NCBI GenBank assembly: GCA_950097015.1
Contig: CATNEN010000037.1
Location: 2,881,501 to 2,945,500 of the forward strand
Length of the DNA: 64,000 nt
Direction: 5' to 3'
Origin: Macrostomum hystrix
Taxonomy: Eukaryota; Platyhelminthes; Macrostomidae
In this document: positions 1-11,720 of the stretch, in pieces
Layout of the letters: every line of letters begins with the position of its first letter
Numbering within the stretch: the stretch's first letter is position 1
Made by a program: the position numbers and the translations under genes
The notes under the pieces: generated by a model
The model's database searches: none
Told to the model about the DNA's origin: nothing
Seen by the model: the letters and a program-made list of their open reading frames with translations, nothing else

Positions 1-3000
1 GAACACGTAGAGAGCCTCAAATTTCATGTGGCTTAATTTCAAATCCCAAGCCGAATGAAAATAAGCTTTGCGGTTTCATTTATAACTTTTCCAGATTATC
101 GTTAATATTTTCATCATATGATTGCGTCGTACATTACGTAAATGTACGTAATGCGTCAACCAACCGATGTCTCCCAGAAACACATAGATAACCCAAAAAT
201 TGTGTCAACGAACCAATCGCTTCCAAAGAACACGTCGAGAGCCTGCTTGCTTTGCACGCGAATAGCGAAATCTACCGGCGTCTCCAGGTTGCTGTTTTCG
301 GTGATAAGGGCCGAGTAGTCCAGCAGCAGCTTCACGCACTCGCCCGCGTTTGTCTCCTTCGCCGCGTAGTGCAGTGCCGTGTTCTGGAATTGAAATATAA
401 CAAATATTTGCTTAATGAAAGATAGAAATAGAATCGACACCTAATATTGACACAGATAGTAAGTATCCTTGACAGAATTTTAGAGTCTCCAAGTATGCTG
501 CAACCAACTAACCTTACTGACATCCGTGGCGTTCACATCAATGTCCTTGTCTAGCAGCAATTGGGCGATGTCGAAGTGCGACTTCGACACCGCCAGCATC
601 AGGGCGTTGCGACCGATCTCGTCCCTGAGAGAAAAGAATCGAAAGAAAGATAAGTTTGTCGTCAACCTATCTTGAACAAGATGAGCGAGAAATTCTCGTC
701 AACTTGCACATTAAGGCACGAGTAAAAAGCGCGTTCGGCACCCACTTGGCATTGAAGTCGGCTCCGTTGTCGATCAGGAAGCGAAAAACTTCAACCCGGC
801 CATCCTCGACAGCCAGCAGCAATGTGGTGCTCTCGTCCAGGTCGCGCTGTCCCATCGACCGGTCGACGTGGCCGGTGGCGGCAATCAGCAGGCGCAGGCA
901 GCCCAGGTGGCCCCGCTTGGCCGCGACGTGGGCAGGCCGGCGCTCGTCAGCGTCGACCAGGCAGACATTCGCGCCACGTTTCACCAGCTGCTGGGTGAGC
1001 TGAAAATTTTTAGCACATTGATGATACTCAAATGACGAGTCCCGGTCTTCATAGCTGCTCGGTAGCATTGTAGGCACAATCACACTTAGCATAGACTCAG
1101 CACAGACTCACTTCAACGCAGCCGCTCTCTGCCGCGTAGTGCAGCGGAGACTTCTCGTGCATGTCCTGCTTGTCGAAGACTGCCTCGATGCCCGGCTCTC
1201 GCAGCAGTCGCTCTACCATGGAGTCACGGTCCTCGATGACGGCCCAGTGCAGCGGAGTCCGCATGCAGACGTCGCGGCAGTCGTGCCGCGCAGCGGCGGC
1301 TAGCAGGATGTCCGCCACGGCGAGGTGGCCCCGGCGTGCCGCCCAGTGTAGCGGCGTCATGAACTGGTCGTCGGCGGCGTTCACGTTTGCAGCCTGTGGG
1401 GTATCGGAGATCAGGAGCAGGGCGTCCAGTGATCTGATGATTTCATCAGAAGGTGCAGTAAAATTCAAACAAATGTCTACTGAGCCCACACACCTGTTCA
1501 ATCAGCAGCTGAGCAATGTTAGATTGGTTCGAGAGGCCGCATCTGCAATGGTGAATTACATAAGTGGTTTGCAGCAGTAACTCTGAGTGCGAGTTTCCTG
1601 GTTACTCGGTGACTGTCCCAGCACTCACTCGTGCAGCGGAGTCCGTCTCCTCCTGTCCAGAGCCGCAGGATCCGCTCCGTGCTGCAGCAGCAGAGCCACC
1701 AGATCTCCGTGGCCGAGGGAGGCCGCGATGTGCAGGCTCGAGTTGCCGTCGTTCTGCGTGTAACACCAGAGAATTTCTTAGAAAATCTTCTCGAAGTTGT
1801 TGCACCTGTGATCAATGCAAGTAGACTCACCCGTTTGACATTGACATTCACTCCAGCTTCGAGTAGCATCTTCACAACCTAAAAATGGTATAAAGTTTTT
1901 GAAACGGTGAATAGTTAGAAGTCAGTGGACACAGCAACATGCTACTCACCTCTGCCCTGTGGTTCTGCGTGGCGTGGTGCAGCGGAGCCGCTCCGTCATT
2001 GTCCTGAGCATTGAGCGCCAGCCTCAGCACATCCGCTGACTGATTGGCTGCAACAAATGCCATGCAGAACACAGCAGGATCAGTCCTACAGAATCACATT
2101 CCTTAGAGCAGCTAAAGCTCATGGCAACTAATTATTGACACATTGTTGTACAAGCCCCCCTGAGTCTCAGGAAGCCTATGAGAAAAAATAAAAATGAATA
2201 AACTAGCTCACTTTCGACGTGCTTCGCCAGGGCCTGCAGAATGACCACCCGACCTTCAATGCAGGCCACCATCATCGGTGTGATGCCGTTGTTATCGGCC
2301 ACAGACGGATTCGCATCGTTGTTCAGCTGGAATCCAGGAGCCCAGGTGTTGTACAAGCTCTTTATGTAGTAGCTCTTAGAGTGAGATACGAGGCAACGGT
2401 TACTAAGGAAACAAGAAACACCTACCAGCAGCTCGCATAGCTCCAAGCTGCCATTGCGTCCTGGTTGGTGAAGCACCGAGTTGCCGTCCATCTCCTGCTT
2501 GCGGATGTCGGCCCCGCTGGCGATTAGAAGCTGGAAGGACAGAAAATACCAGTGTCTCATTGTCCCAGTGTCTCATTGTCCCAGTGTCTCATTGTCCCAG
2601 TGTCTCATTGTCCCAGTGTCTCATTGTCCCAGTGTCTCATTGTCCCAGTGTCTCATTGTCCCAGTGTCTCATTGTCCCAGTGTCTCATTGTCCCAGTGTC
2701 TCATTGTCCCAGTGTCTCATTGTCCCAGTGTCTCATTGTCTCAGTGTCTCATTGTCCCAGTGTCTCATTGTCCCAGTGTCTCATTGTCCCAGTGTCTCAT
2801 TGTCCCAGTGTCTCATTGTCCCAGTGTCTCATTGTCCCAGTGTCTCATTGTCCCAGTGTCTCATTGTCCCAGTGTCTCATTGTCCCAGTGTCTCATTGTC
2901 CCAGTGTCTCATTGTCCCAGTGTCTCATTGTCCCAGTGTCTCATTGTCTCAGTGTCTCATTGTCCCAGTGTCTCATTGTCCCAGTGTCTCATTGTCCCAG

Positions 3001-4501
3001 TGTCTCATTGTCCCAGTGTCTCATTGTCCCAGTGTCTCATTGTCCCAGTGTCTCATTGTCCCAGTGTCTCATTGTCCCAGTGTCTCATTGTCTCAGTGTC
3101 TCATTGTCCCAGTGTCTCATTGTCCCAGTGTCTCATTGTCCCAGTGTCTCATTGTCCCAGTGTCTCATTGTGCCTACCTTCGCAATGTCGGTGTGTCCGC
3201 GCCTGCAGGCCACGTGCAGCGCCGTCTGGCCCTTGTCGTCGGTGGCGTCCAGCCTGACGTGCTTCTGCGCAATCAGCAGCTGCAGCGCCCCGGCCGCGTT
3301 GCACGTGGCGGCCACGTGGACCGGTCGGACGCCCTCCTGGCCGCGCTGATTGGGCGAGGCGCCGCTGTCCAGCAGGTGACGCAGCACGTCGATTCGCTGG
3401 TACTTGATTGCGTAATTCACCGCGCACATCAGCCGCTCGTCCCGACTGTCCACCAGGGACGGCTTCGCCTTCAGGGCCGCCCGGACGAAGCCGAGGTCGC
3501 CCTCGCGAACTGCGTGGTGGAACTGCGACGGCGCGGGTCACGTGACGGGTGCAGTGAGTTGTTTTCACTGCACCCGTCACGTATTTTATTATCAACTAAT
3601 AAAATATTAGTTGATAATTAATATTTTATTTTAGATAATGGGAATTTCTACTTCAGAAACACTGCATGGATGCTTATACGGGCGTTAATTGATGCTGAAA
3701 TCGACAGTCAAAGAGATCTTTTCAGGAAAAAATTCAATTTTGGCCGAAATTCAAAACTTAAAACTGAAAGAATGTGAGCGCTATAAAACTTTCTAAATTC
3801 TTACCATCTCAACACTTAAAATGTATTTCTTTGACTAAGTCACCTCTAAGCGATGTAATAATACTAGAAATAATTGCTGGTGACGCTTGACCTGCTGCCA
3901 GCGAGGAAGCAATTCTGCCCATTTTGCTCACTCCTGAGCACACACGCACACAGATACCGTACGCAGGCATACGGTTTCACAGGTGTGTACATCTACCCTG
4001 ACTTTCTCATCGTCAGGCAGTGTACATTGCCTTCGAGGTTGGCCCTCAAGGGCGTAAATTGCACGACAAGCCCCCAAGCCTTCTCTCCGCGGCTGCGCCC
4101 CAAATGAATGTGGCCTCGTCGTGGAATCGAGCTTAGGGACCTTGGTGCGAGATTCGAAAGCGTTAACCGCTCTGCCCCTCACCTCCCGGGGCGATGTCAC
4201 CCTTGTCAAACGTCATAAACTTACTACGTCACCCCTTGACAATGTCACACCCAGCTCAATGAATCGCATGAGTAGTGCTTACATGCTGCAGCAACTCCCA
4301 GGACTGCATTCCGCGGAGCACAGCATCGGTATCGGGGCCCAACACCAGGCTGTTGCTGCTGCTGCAGCCGCCTTCATCGCCGCCGTCTCCGCAGCCCATG
4401 GGCCGCAGAGCGAAGCTGTCCAGCGATGTTTCGATCGCCGATTTTGTTTTCAACATTTCGGACGGCGAAATCGACGATTTGTTGATGCAAACGCGAGACA
4501 T
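1..4501 (-). CDS. TRPA1-like ankyrin-repeat channel, N-terminal half (partial)
   Basis: Exons read on minus, in order: 4501-4283, 3522-3178, 2530-2426, 2326-2212, 2047-1950, 1878-1831, 1753-1629, 1542-1494, 1393-1112, 999-746, 624-513, then one from 383 down to about 230 with an unclear end. All introns are GT-AG and every phase joins. The first eleven exons encode 584 residues, starting at the ATG at 4501. After about 73 residues the chain is continuous ankyrin repeats (TPLHWAARRGH, SPLHYAAESG, NTALHYAAKE). The last repeats, then a stretch ending GSDW, match the order at the end of the ankyrin domain of TRPA1, where the array also spans about 600 residues before the pre-S1 and membrane region. 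By family this would be a plasma-membrane cation channel for chemical or thermal stimuli. The channel domain would lie left of base 1 and is not seen, so another long ankyrin protein cannot be excluded. Confidence 0.72.
2548..3170. repeat. 16-bp minisatellite in a TRPA1-like intron
   Basis: About 39 nearly perfect head-to-tail copies of CCAGTGTCTCATTGTC; a few units have CTCAG for CCCAG. The array fills almost the whole intron between exons 2 and 3 (2531-3177) and stops a few bases from both splice sites. Because 16 is not a multiple of 3, all three plus frames are open across it and give spurious Ser/Val/Cys-rich ORFs. Confidence 0.97.
3925..4200 (-). mobile_element. tRNA-derived SINE-like element, family 2 (copy A)
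   Basis: Read on minus, this segment shares about 190 bp with plus 48976-49165. Both have an A-box-like GCAGAGCGGTTAACGC or GCAAAGCGTTAACGC, a B-box-like AAGCTCGATTC, then a shared body (GAGGCCACATTCATTYGGGGC, CAGCCGCGGAGAGAAGGCTT). The head resembles a tRNA of the Leu/Ser type. The copy sits in intron 1 of the TRPA1-like gene. No clear target duplication was found. Confidence 0.6.
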
Positions 4502-5043
4502 TCACAAATGATAGCGCAAAATTAATACCGGGAGCTGCCAATTAAGATATGATCCACCTGTGCAGATCATTTGCCCTGCCAGCTTCTCATTTATATTGAT
4601 GGCTAGCACACTCAAATGGATGCTAGGAGGCCGCAGAGACAGGTGACGCTAGGAACAACCACCCCAGAATCGTCGCCAATGGCAACCAGTGGATTAATAC
4701 ATTTTTATCTACCAGTTGCGTTGGGCCGCGGTTTAAACAGTCTTATCCAAGCTCAGGTAAGCCATTTTAGTGGGCTAAAAAACTCCTAATTAGAATGCCA
4801 CTTGTTACACAGATGTCAGTTTCAAAGCAAATTAACAGCAGTCACATGATAGCAGTATTTTTTCTAGAAAAATTGACTTCTAAATAGCATTTTACTGCTC
4901 AGAATCTGAAATGGGAAACTATACTCAGCAAACTATACTGACCATGCAAGACTGGGTTTAGCAGGTAGAATTGAAACAGCTTGGGTTAAGCAAAGGATTT
5001 CGTCCCTGACTTTAAAACTAGCATTGAAATAGAAAATGTGGAT
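4502..5043. other. Upstream region of the TRPA1-like gene
   Basis: Non-coding, AT-rich sequence 5' of the assigned start at 4501. It should hold the promoter or further 5' exons. No TATA box or other defined element is recognised. Confidence 0.4.
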
Positions 5044-5795
5044 GGAATCGAGTCGGAAAACAATATCTGGAATCAGAAGACAATAGCTGGAATCGGAAAA
5101 CAATAGCTGGAATTGGAAAACAATAGCAGGAATCAGAAAACAATATCTGGAAACGGAAAACAATATCTGGAATCAGAAAACAATATCTGGAAACGGAAAA
5201 CAATATCTGGAATCAGAAAACAATAGCTGGAATCAGAAAACAATAGCTGGAATCAGAAAACAATAGCTGGAATTGGAAAACAATAGCTGGAATCAGAAAA
5301 CAATAGCTGGAATCAGAAGACAATAGCTGGAATCAGAAAACAATAGCTGGAATCAGAAAACAATAGCTGGAATCAGAAGACAATAGCTGGAATCAGAAAA
5401 CAATAGCTGGAATCGGAAAACAATAGCTGGAATCAGAAAACAATAGCTGGAATCAGAAAACAATAGCTGGAATCAGAAGACAATAGCTGGAATCAGAAGA
5501 CAATAGCTGGAATCAGAAAACAATATCTGGAATCAGAAGACAATAGCTGGAATCAGAAGACAATAGCTGGAATCAGAAGACAATAGCTGGAATCGGAAAA
5601 CAATAGCTGGAATCAGAAAACAATAGCTGGAATCAGAAAACAATAGCTGGAATCAGAAAACCATAGCTGGAATCAGAAAACAATAGATGGAATCGGAAAA
5701 CAATAGCTGGAATCGGAAGACAATAGCTGGAATCAGAAGACAATAGCTGGAATCGGAAGACAATAGCTGGAATCGAATCAGAAAAATGTAGCTGG
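5044..5795. repeat. 20-bp minisatellite
   Basis: About 37 tandem copies of a 20-bp unit, GGAATCAGAAAACAATAGCT. Recurrent substitutions are AGAAGA for AGAAAA, TCGG for TCAG and ATATCT for ATAGCT. Each unit contains AACAAT, the core of the SOX HMG-box site; function is not implied. Short minus ORFs (IVFRFQLL repeats) are by-products. Confidence 0.97.
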
Positions 5796-6208
5796 AAATA
5801 TGTGAGACATCTAAAAAACATCTAAAACACAAGGATTTAGTTAAAAGTCTTCAGTACCTAAATATTAAGTGGCATTCCATGCTACCACGAATATTCAAGG
5901 GGCAAATTAAATTTAGACTTATATACTCGTACATTGGTAACTCGCATAGGCAGACTTAATCTAATTTGCTCTCAACTGAAATGCTGTCAGCCCGAACTGG
6001 CAAAACTCCCAAGAGGGGAAGAATTAAATTGCAATTAAACGCCCTGCCAGCCGCACCCTCAGTGTCAGCTGTCAATCAAAAACACCAGCCACGCTTATCT
6101 TAGTGCCGCGCTGGCCTGACCTTGTCCTGCTACCGCGGTGACAAATAAACAAAAATATAAATTTTTGTAACAAGTATTACAAAGTATTGACGTAGATCTT
6201 AATGTAGA
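5796..6208. other. Unique spacer between minisatellites
   Basis: About 410 bp between the 20-bp and 23-bp arrays. No coding or repeat structure is seen. Its last 30 bases include ATTGACGTAGAT, which also flanks the far end of the next array. Confidence 0.5.
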
Positions 6209-7774
6209 ATTGACTCAGATCCTGAGGTGTTAGAGTCAGATCCTGATGTGTTATCGAGTCAGATCCTGAGGTGCTATTGAGTCAGATCCTGATGTGTTAT
6301 TGACTCAGATCCTGAGGTGTTATTGACTCAGATCCTGAGGTGTTATTGAGTCAGATCCTGAGGTGGTATTGAGTCAGATCCTGAGGTGTTATTGACTCAT
6401 GTCCTGAGTTGTTATTGACTCAGATCCTGAGGTGTTATTGAGTCAGCTGATCCTGAGTTGTTATTGAGTCAGATCCTGGGGTGCTATTGAGTCAGATCCT
6501 GAGGTGTTATTGACTCAGATCCTGAGGTGTTATTGAGTCAGATCCTGAGTTGTTATTGAGTCAGATCCTGAGGTGCTATTGAGTCAGATCCTGAGTTGTT
6601 ATTGAGTCAGATCCTGAGGTGCTATTGAGTCAGATCCTGAGTTGTTATTGAGTCAGATCCTGAGGTGCTATCGAGTCAGATCCTGATGTGTTATCGAGTC
6701 AGATCCTGAGGTGCTATTGACTCAGATCCTGAGGTGTTATTGAGTCAGATCCTGGGGTGTTATTGAGTCAGATCCTGGGGTGTTATTGAGTCAGATCCTG
6801 AGGTGCTATTGAGTCAGATCCTGAGTTGTTATTGAGTCAGATCCTGAGGTGCTATTGAGTCAGATCCTGAGTTGTTATTGAGTCAGATCCTGAGGTGCTA
6901 TCGAGTCAGATCCTGATGTGTTATCGAGTCAGATCCTGAGGTGCTATTGACTCAGATCCTGAGGTGTTATTGACTCAGATCCTGAGGTGTTATTGACTCA
7001 GATCCTGAGGTGTTATTGACTCAGATCCTGAGGTGTTATTGACTCAGATCCTGAGGTGTTATTGACTCAAATCCTGAGGTGTTATTGACTCAGATCCTGA
7101 GATGCTATCGAGTCAGATCCTGAGTTGTTTTTGAGTCAGATCCTGAGGTGCTATTGACTCAGATCCTGAGGTGTTATTGACTCAGATCCTGAGGTGTTAT
7201 TGACTCAGATCCTGAGGTGTTAATGACTCAGATCCTGAGGTGTTATTGAGTCAGATCCTGGGGTGTTATTGAGTCAGATCCTGAGGTGCTATTGAGTCAG
7301 ATCCTGAGTTGTTATTGAGTCAGATCCTGAGGTGCTATTGAGTCAGATCCTGAGTTGTTATTGAGTCAGATCCTGAGGTGCTATTGAGTCAGATCCTGAG
7401 TTGTTATTGAGTCAGATCCTGAGGTGCTATTGAGTCAGATCCTGAGTTGTTATTGAGTCAGATCCTGAGGTGCTATTGAGTCAGATCCTGAGTTGTTATT
7501 GAGTCAGATCCTGAGGTGCTATCGAGTCAGATCCTGATGTGTTATCGAGTCAGATCCTGAGGTGCTATTGACTCAGATCCTGAGGTGTTATTGACTCAGA
7601 TCCTGAGGTGTTATTGACTCAGATCCTGAGGTGTTATTGACTCAGATCCTGAGGTGTTTTTGACTCAGATCCTGAGGTGTTATTGACTCAAATCCTGAGG
7701 TGTTATTGACTCAGATCCTGAGATGCTATCGAGTCAGATCCTGAGTTGTTTTTGAGTCAGATCCTGAGGTGCTA
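6209..7774. repeat. 23-bp minisatellite with AP-1-type motifs
   Basis: About 68 copies of a 23-bp unit whose constant parts are TGASTCAGATCCTGAGGTG followed by YTAT. Most units contain TGACTCA or TGAGTCA, the palindromic AP-1 (TRE) consensus, so the site recurs every two helical turns. Variants (GAGTTGTT, GATGTGTT, CGAGTCA) recur in blocks, which indicates unequal exchange of multi-unit segments. ATTGACGTAGAT lies at both edges and differs from the monomer start ATTGACTCAGAT by two bases, so it may be the seed. Confidence 0.97.
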
Positions 7775-8569
7775 TTGACGTAGATTTTGGTGTAGCATTA
7801 GATATAGATTAAAAAAGAAAAAAAACTCAGTTAAAAGAAATGAAAGAACTATATTTGATGAACAGAAACGCGACAAGAAACGTAAAGTTCCTGTGCGCAC
7901 TTTTTAGATTATGGTTTCAAAGTTGTATTTTGCAAGCCCGCCAAGAAGATATCGACAAACAGGATGTCTTCAAATATTTACTCCGGCAGTTAACGCTTAA
8001 TTATTTAGTAATATGCAAGTGGGTTGACCCGAAGTCTACCGTACTTGCTTATACTTCAAGGAAAGCAAAGATTGCTATAAGACCGCTCAAAGCTACTGTA
8101 AGTAGTGACGAAGTACAAACAACTGTTCGACTGTACTTGAAAAGAATTATTCGACTAAATGGACTTATGATTAAAAAAAATGAGGTGTTAAAGCGAGAGC
8201 TAGTCTAGATTAAGCAGATGATATTTTGCGTAGAATGCTACTGTAAGTAATAAATTGCGACACGTATTGTGACTGTGGACTAACTTTTAATTTACTTATA
8301 GAGGAACAACATGAACTGAAAAAACAGCCAGTTAAGGAACAAAGAGGCTTTGCTCTTAGCTGCAATAAAATCGGTTAATTAACACTGGGATGAGAATTTC
8401 AAGCAAAAAAGCAAAATCAGATGAGATAGCAATGCAGACTGGAGAACAACAGAGCATTAGGATTCTTGCTTTATAAACCGCTAAGTATAAACTATGCATT
8501 AAAACAAATAGAGAGAAAACTTTCATGTTTAACTTGGAAATATCCTACCTGACAATGAAATAAATGATC
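7775..8569. other. Spacer with a weak 122-codon ORF
   Basis: AT-rich sequence between two minisatellites. An ORF at 7840-8208 (plus, ATG, 122 codons, Lys/Leu/Arg-rich) is longer than its AT-rich neighbours, but it matches no family I know and shows no splice sites or domain. It could be a decayed transposon fragment or chance. Confidence 0.3.
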
Positions 8570-11562
8570 TCACTTTGGGATCAGAGAAACTGGGTCATCC
8601 TGGTGAGTGTCACTTTGGGATCAGAGAAACTGGGTCATTCTGGTGAGTGTCACTTTGGGATCAGAGAAACTGGGTCATCCCGGTGAGTGTCACTTTGGGA
8701 TCAGAGAAACTGGGTCATCCTGGTGAGTGTCACTTTGGGATCAGAGAAACTGGGTCATCCTGGTGAGTGTCACTTTGGGATCAGAGAAACTGGGTCACCC
8801 TGGTGAGTGTCACTTTGGGATCAGAGAAACTGGGTCATCCTGGTGAGTGTCACTTTGGGATCAGAGAAACTGGGTCATCCTGGTGAGTGTCACTTTGGGA
8901 TCAGAGAAACTGGGTCACCCTGGTGAGTGTCACTTTGGGATCAGAGAAACTGGGTCATTCTGGTGAGTGTCACTTTGGGATCAGAGAAACTGGGTCATCC
9001 TGGTGAGTGTCACTTTGGGATCAGAGAAACTGGGTCATTCTGGTGAGTGTCACTTTGGGATCAGAGAAACTGGGTCATTCTGGTGAGTGTCACTTTGGGA
9101 TCAGAGAAACTGGGTCATCCTGGTGAGTGTCACTTTGGGATCAGAGAAACTGGGTTCATTCCTGGTGAGTGTCACTTTGGGATCAGAGAAACTGGGTCAT
9201 TCTGGTGAGTGTCACTTTGGGATCAGAGAAACTGGGTCATTCCTGGTGAGTGTCACTTTGGGATCAGAGAAACTGGGTCATTCTGGTGAGTGTCACTTTG
9301 GGATCAGAGAAACTGGGTCATTCCTGGTGAGTGTCACTTTGGGATCAGAGAAACTGGGTCATTCCTGGTGAGTGTCACTTTGGGATCAGAGAAACTGGGT
9401 CATCCCTGGTGAGTGTCACTTTGGGATCAGAGAAACTGGGTCATCCTGGTGAGTGTCACTTTGGGATCAGAGAAACTGGGTCATTCTGGTGAGTGTCACT
9501 TTGGGATCAGAGAAACTGGGTCATTCTGGTGAGTGTCACTTTGGGATCAGAGAAACTGGGTCATTCTGGTGAGTGTCACTTTGGGATCAGAGAAACTGGG
9601 TCATTCTGGTGAGTGTCACTTTGGGATCAGAGAAACTGGGTCATCCTGATGAGTGTCACTTTGGGATCAGAGAAACTGGTTCATCCTGGTGAGTGTCACT
9701 TTGGGATCAGAGAAACTGGGTCATCCTGATGAGTGTCACTTTGGGATCAGAGAAACTGGGTCATCCTGATGAGTGTCACTTTGGGATCAGAGAAACTGGG
9801 TCATCCTGGTGAGTGTCACTTTGGGATCAGAGAAACTGGGTCATCCTGATGAGTGTCACTTTGGGATCAGAGAAACTGGGTCATTCTGGTGAGTGTCACT
9901 TTGGGATCAGAGAAACTGGGTCATTCTGGTGAGTGTCACTTTGGGATCAGAGAAACTGGGTCATCCTGGTGAGTGTCACTTTGGGATCAGAGAAACTGGG
10001 TCATCCTGGTGAGTGTCACTTTGGGATCAGAGAAACTGGGTCATTCTGGTGAGTGTCACTTTGGGATCAGAGAAACTGGGTCATCCTGGTGAGTGTCACT
10101 TTGGGATCAGAGAAACTGGGTCATTCTGGTGAGTGTCACTTTGGGATCAGAGAAACTGGGTCATCCTGGTGAGTGTCACTTTGGGATCAGAGAAACTGGG
10201 TTATCCTGATGAGTGTCACTTTGGGATCAGAGAAACTGGGTCATTCTGGTGAGTGTCACTTTGGGATCAGAGAAACTGGGTCATCCTGGTGAGTGTCACT
10301 TTGGGATCAGAGAAACTGGGTCATTCTGGTGAGTGTCACTTTGGGATCAGAGAAACTGGGTCATTCTGGTGAGTGTCACTTTGGGATCAGAGAAACTGGG
10401 TTATCCTGGTGAGTGTCACTTTGGGATCAGAGAAACTGGGTCATTCTGGTGAGTGTCACTTTGGGATCAGAGAAACTGGGTCATTCTGGTGAGTGTCACT
10501 TTGGGATCAGAGAAACTGGGTCATCCTGGTGAGTGTCACTTTGGGATCAGAGAAACTGGGTTATCCTGGTGAGTGTCACTTTGGGATCAGAGAAACTGGG
10601 TCATTCTGGTGAGTGTCACTTTGGGATCAGAGAAACTGGGTCATTCTGGTGAGTGTCACTTTGGGATCAGAGAAACTGGGTCATTCTGGTGAGTGTCACT
10701 TTGGGATCAGAGAAACTGGGTCATTCTGGTGAGTGTCACTTTGGGATCAGAGAAACTGGGTCATCCTGGTGAGTGTCACTTTGGGATCAGAGAAACTGGG
10801 TCACCCTGGTGAGTGTCACTTTGGGATCAGAGAAACTGGGTCACCCTGGTGAGTGTCACTTTGGGATCAGAGAAACTGGGTTATCCTGGTGAGTGTCACT
10901 TTGGGATCAGAGAAACTGGGTTATCCTGGTGAGTGTCACTTTGGGATCAGAGAAACTGGGTCATCCTGATGAGTGTCACTTTGGGATCAGAGAAACTGGG
11001 TCATCCTGGTGAGTGTCACTTTGGGATCAGAGAAACTGGGTCATCCTGGTGAGTGTCACTTTGGGATCAGAGAAACTGGGTTATCCTGATGAGTGTCACT
11101 TTGGGATCAGAGAAACTGGGTCATCCTGGTGAGTGTCACTTTGGGATCAGAGAAACTGGGTCATCCTGATGAGTGTCACTTTGGGATCAGAGAAACTGGG
11201 TCATCCTGATGAGTGTCACTTTGGGATCAGAGAAACTGGGTTATCCTGATGAGTGTCACTTTGGGATCAGAGAAACTGGGTTATCCTGATGAGTGTCACT
11301 TTGGGATCAGAGAAACTGGGTCATCCTGATGAGTGTCACTTTGGGATCAGAGAAACTGGGTTATCCTGATGAGTGTCACTTTGGGATCAGAGAAACTGGG
11401 TTATCCTGATGAGTGTCACTTTGGGATCAGAGAAACTGGGTCATCCTGATGAGTGTCACTTTGGGATCAGAGAAACTGGGTTATCCTGATGAGTGTCACT
11501 TTGGGATCAGAGAAACTGGGTCATCCTGATGAGTGTCACTTTGGGATCAGAGAAACTGGGTA
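8570..11562. repeat. 40-bp minisatellite, about 75 copies
   Basis: A 3-kb array of a 40-bp unit containing GGGATCAGAGAAACTGGGTC and TGGTGAGTGTCACTT. Units differ mainly at two places: TCATCC, TCATTC, TCACCC or TTATCC, and GGTGAG versus GATGAG. Units with one or two extra bases cluster at 9150-9410. GATGAG units are concentrated in the last 600 bp. The array lies just beyond the 3' end of ZFR. Confidence 0.98.
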
Positions 11563-11720
11563 ATCACAATTTTACTAAAGTTCGTTTTTTCCCCACAGAA
11601 CTGGAACAGGGTCAGAATTTTCTATAACTGTGGAACTTGCTAGTCAAGTTCGAAACTTTAACACAAAACACGAATAGTACAACAGAAATGAAGGGCGATA
11701 AGAACTTTCACACCGCATTG

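Noticed and set aside
2481-3621. Three long overlapping plus ORFs of 258-353 codons with Ser/Val/Cys repeats
   Set aside because: They are the translation of a 16-bp intronic minisatellite, open in all three frames; the real coding sequence is on minus on both sides.
9087-9371. 94-codon ORF in the 40-bp array
   Set aside because: Caused by one-base-longer units that restore frame locally; no coding signal outside the array.
5044-11562. Regularly spaced repeats resembling a CRISPR array
   Set aside because: The units abut directly with no unique spacers, and the DNA is animal nuclear; these are minisatellites.
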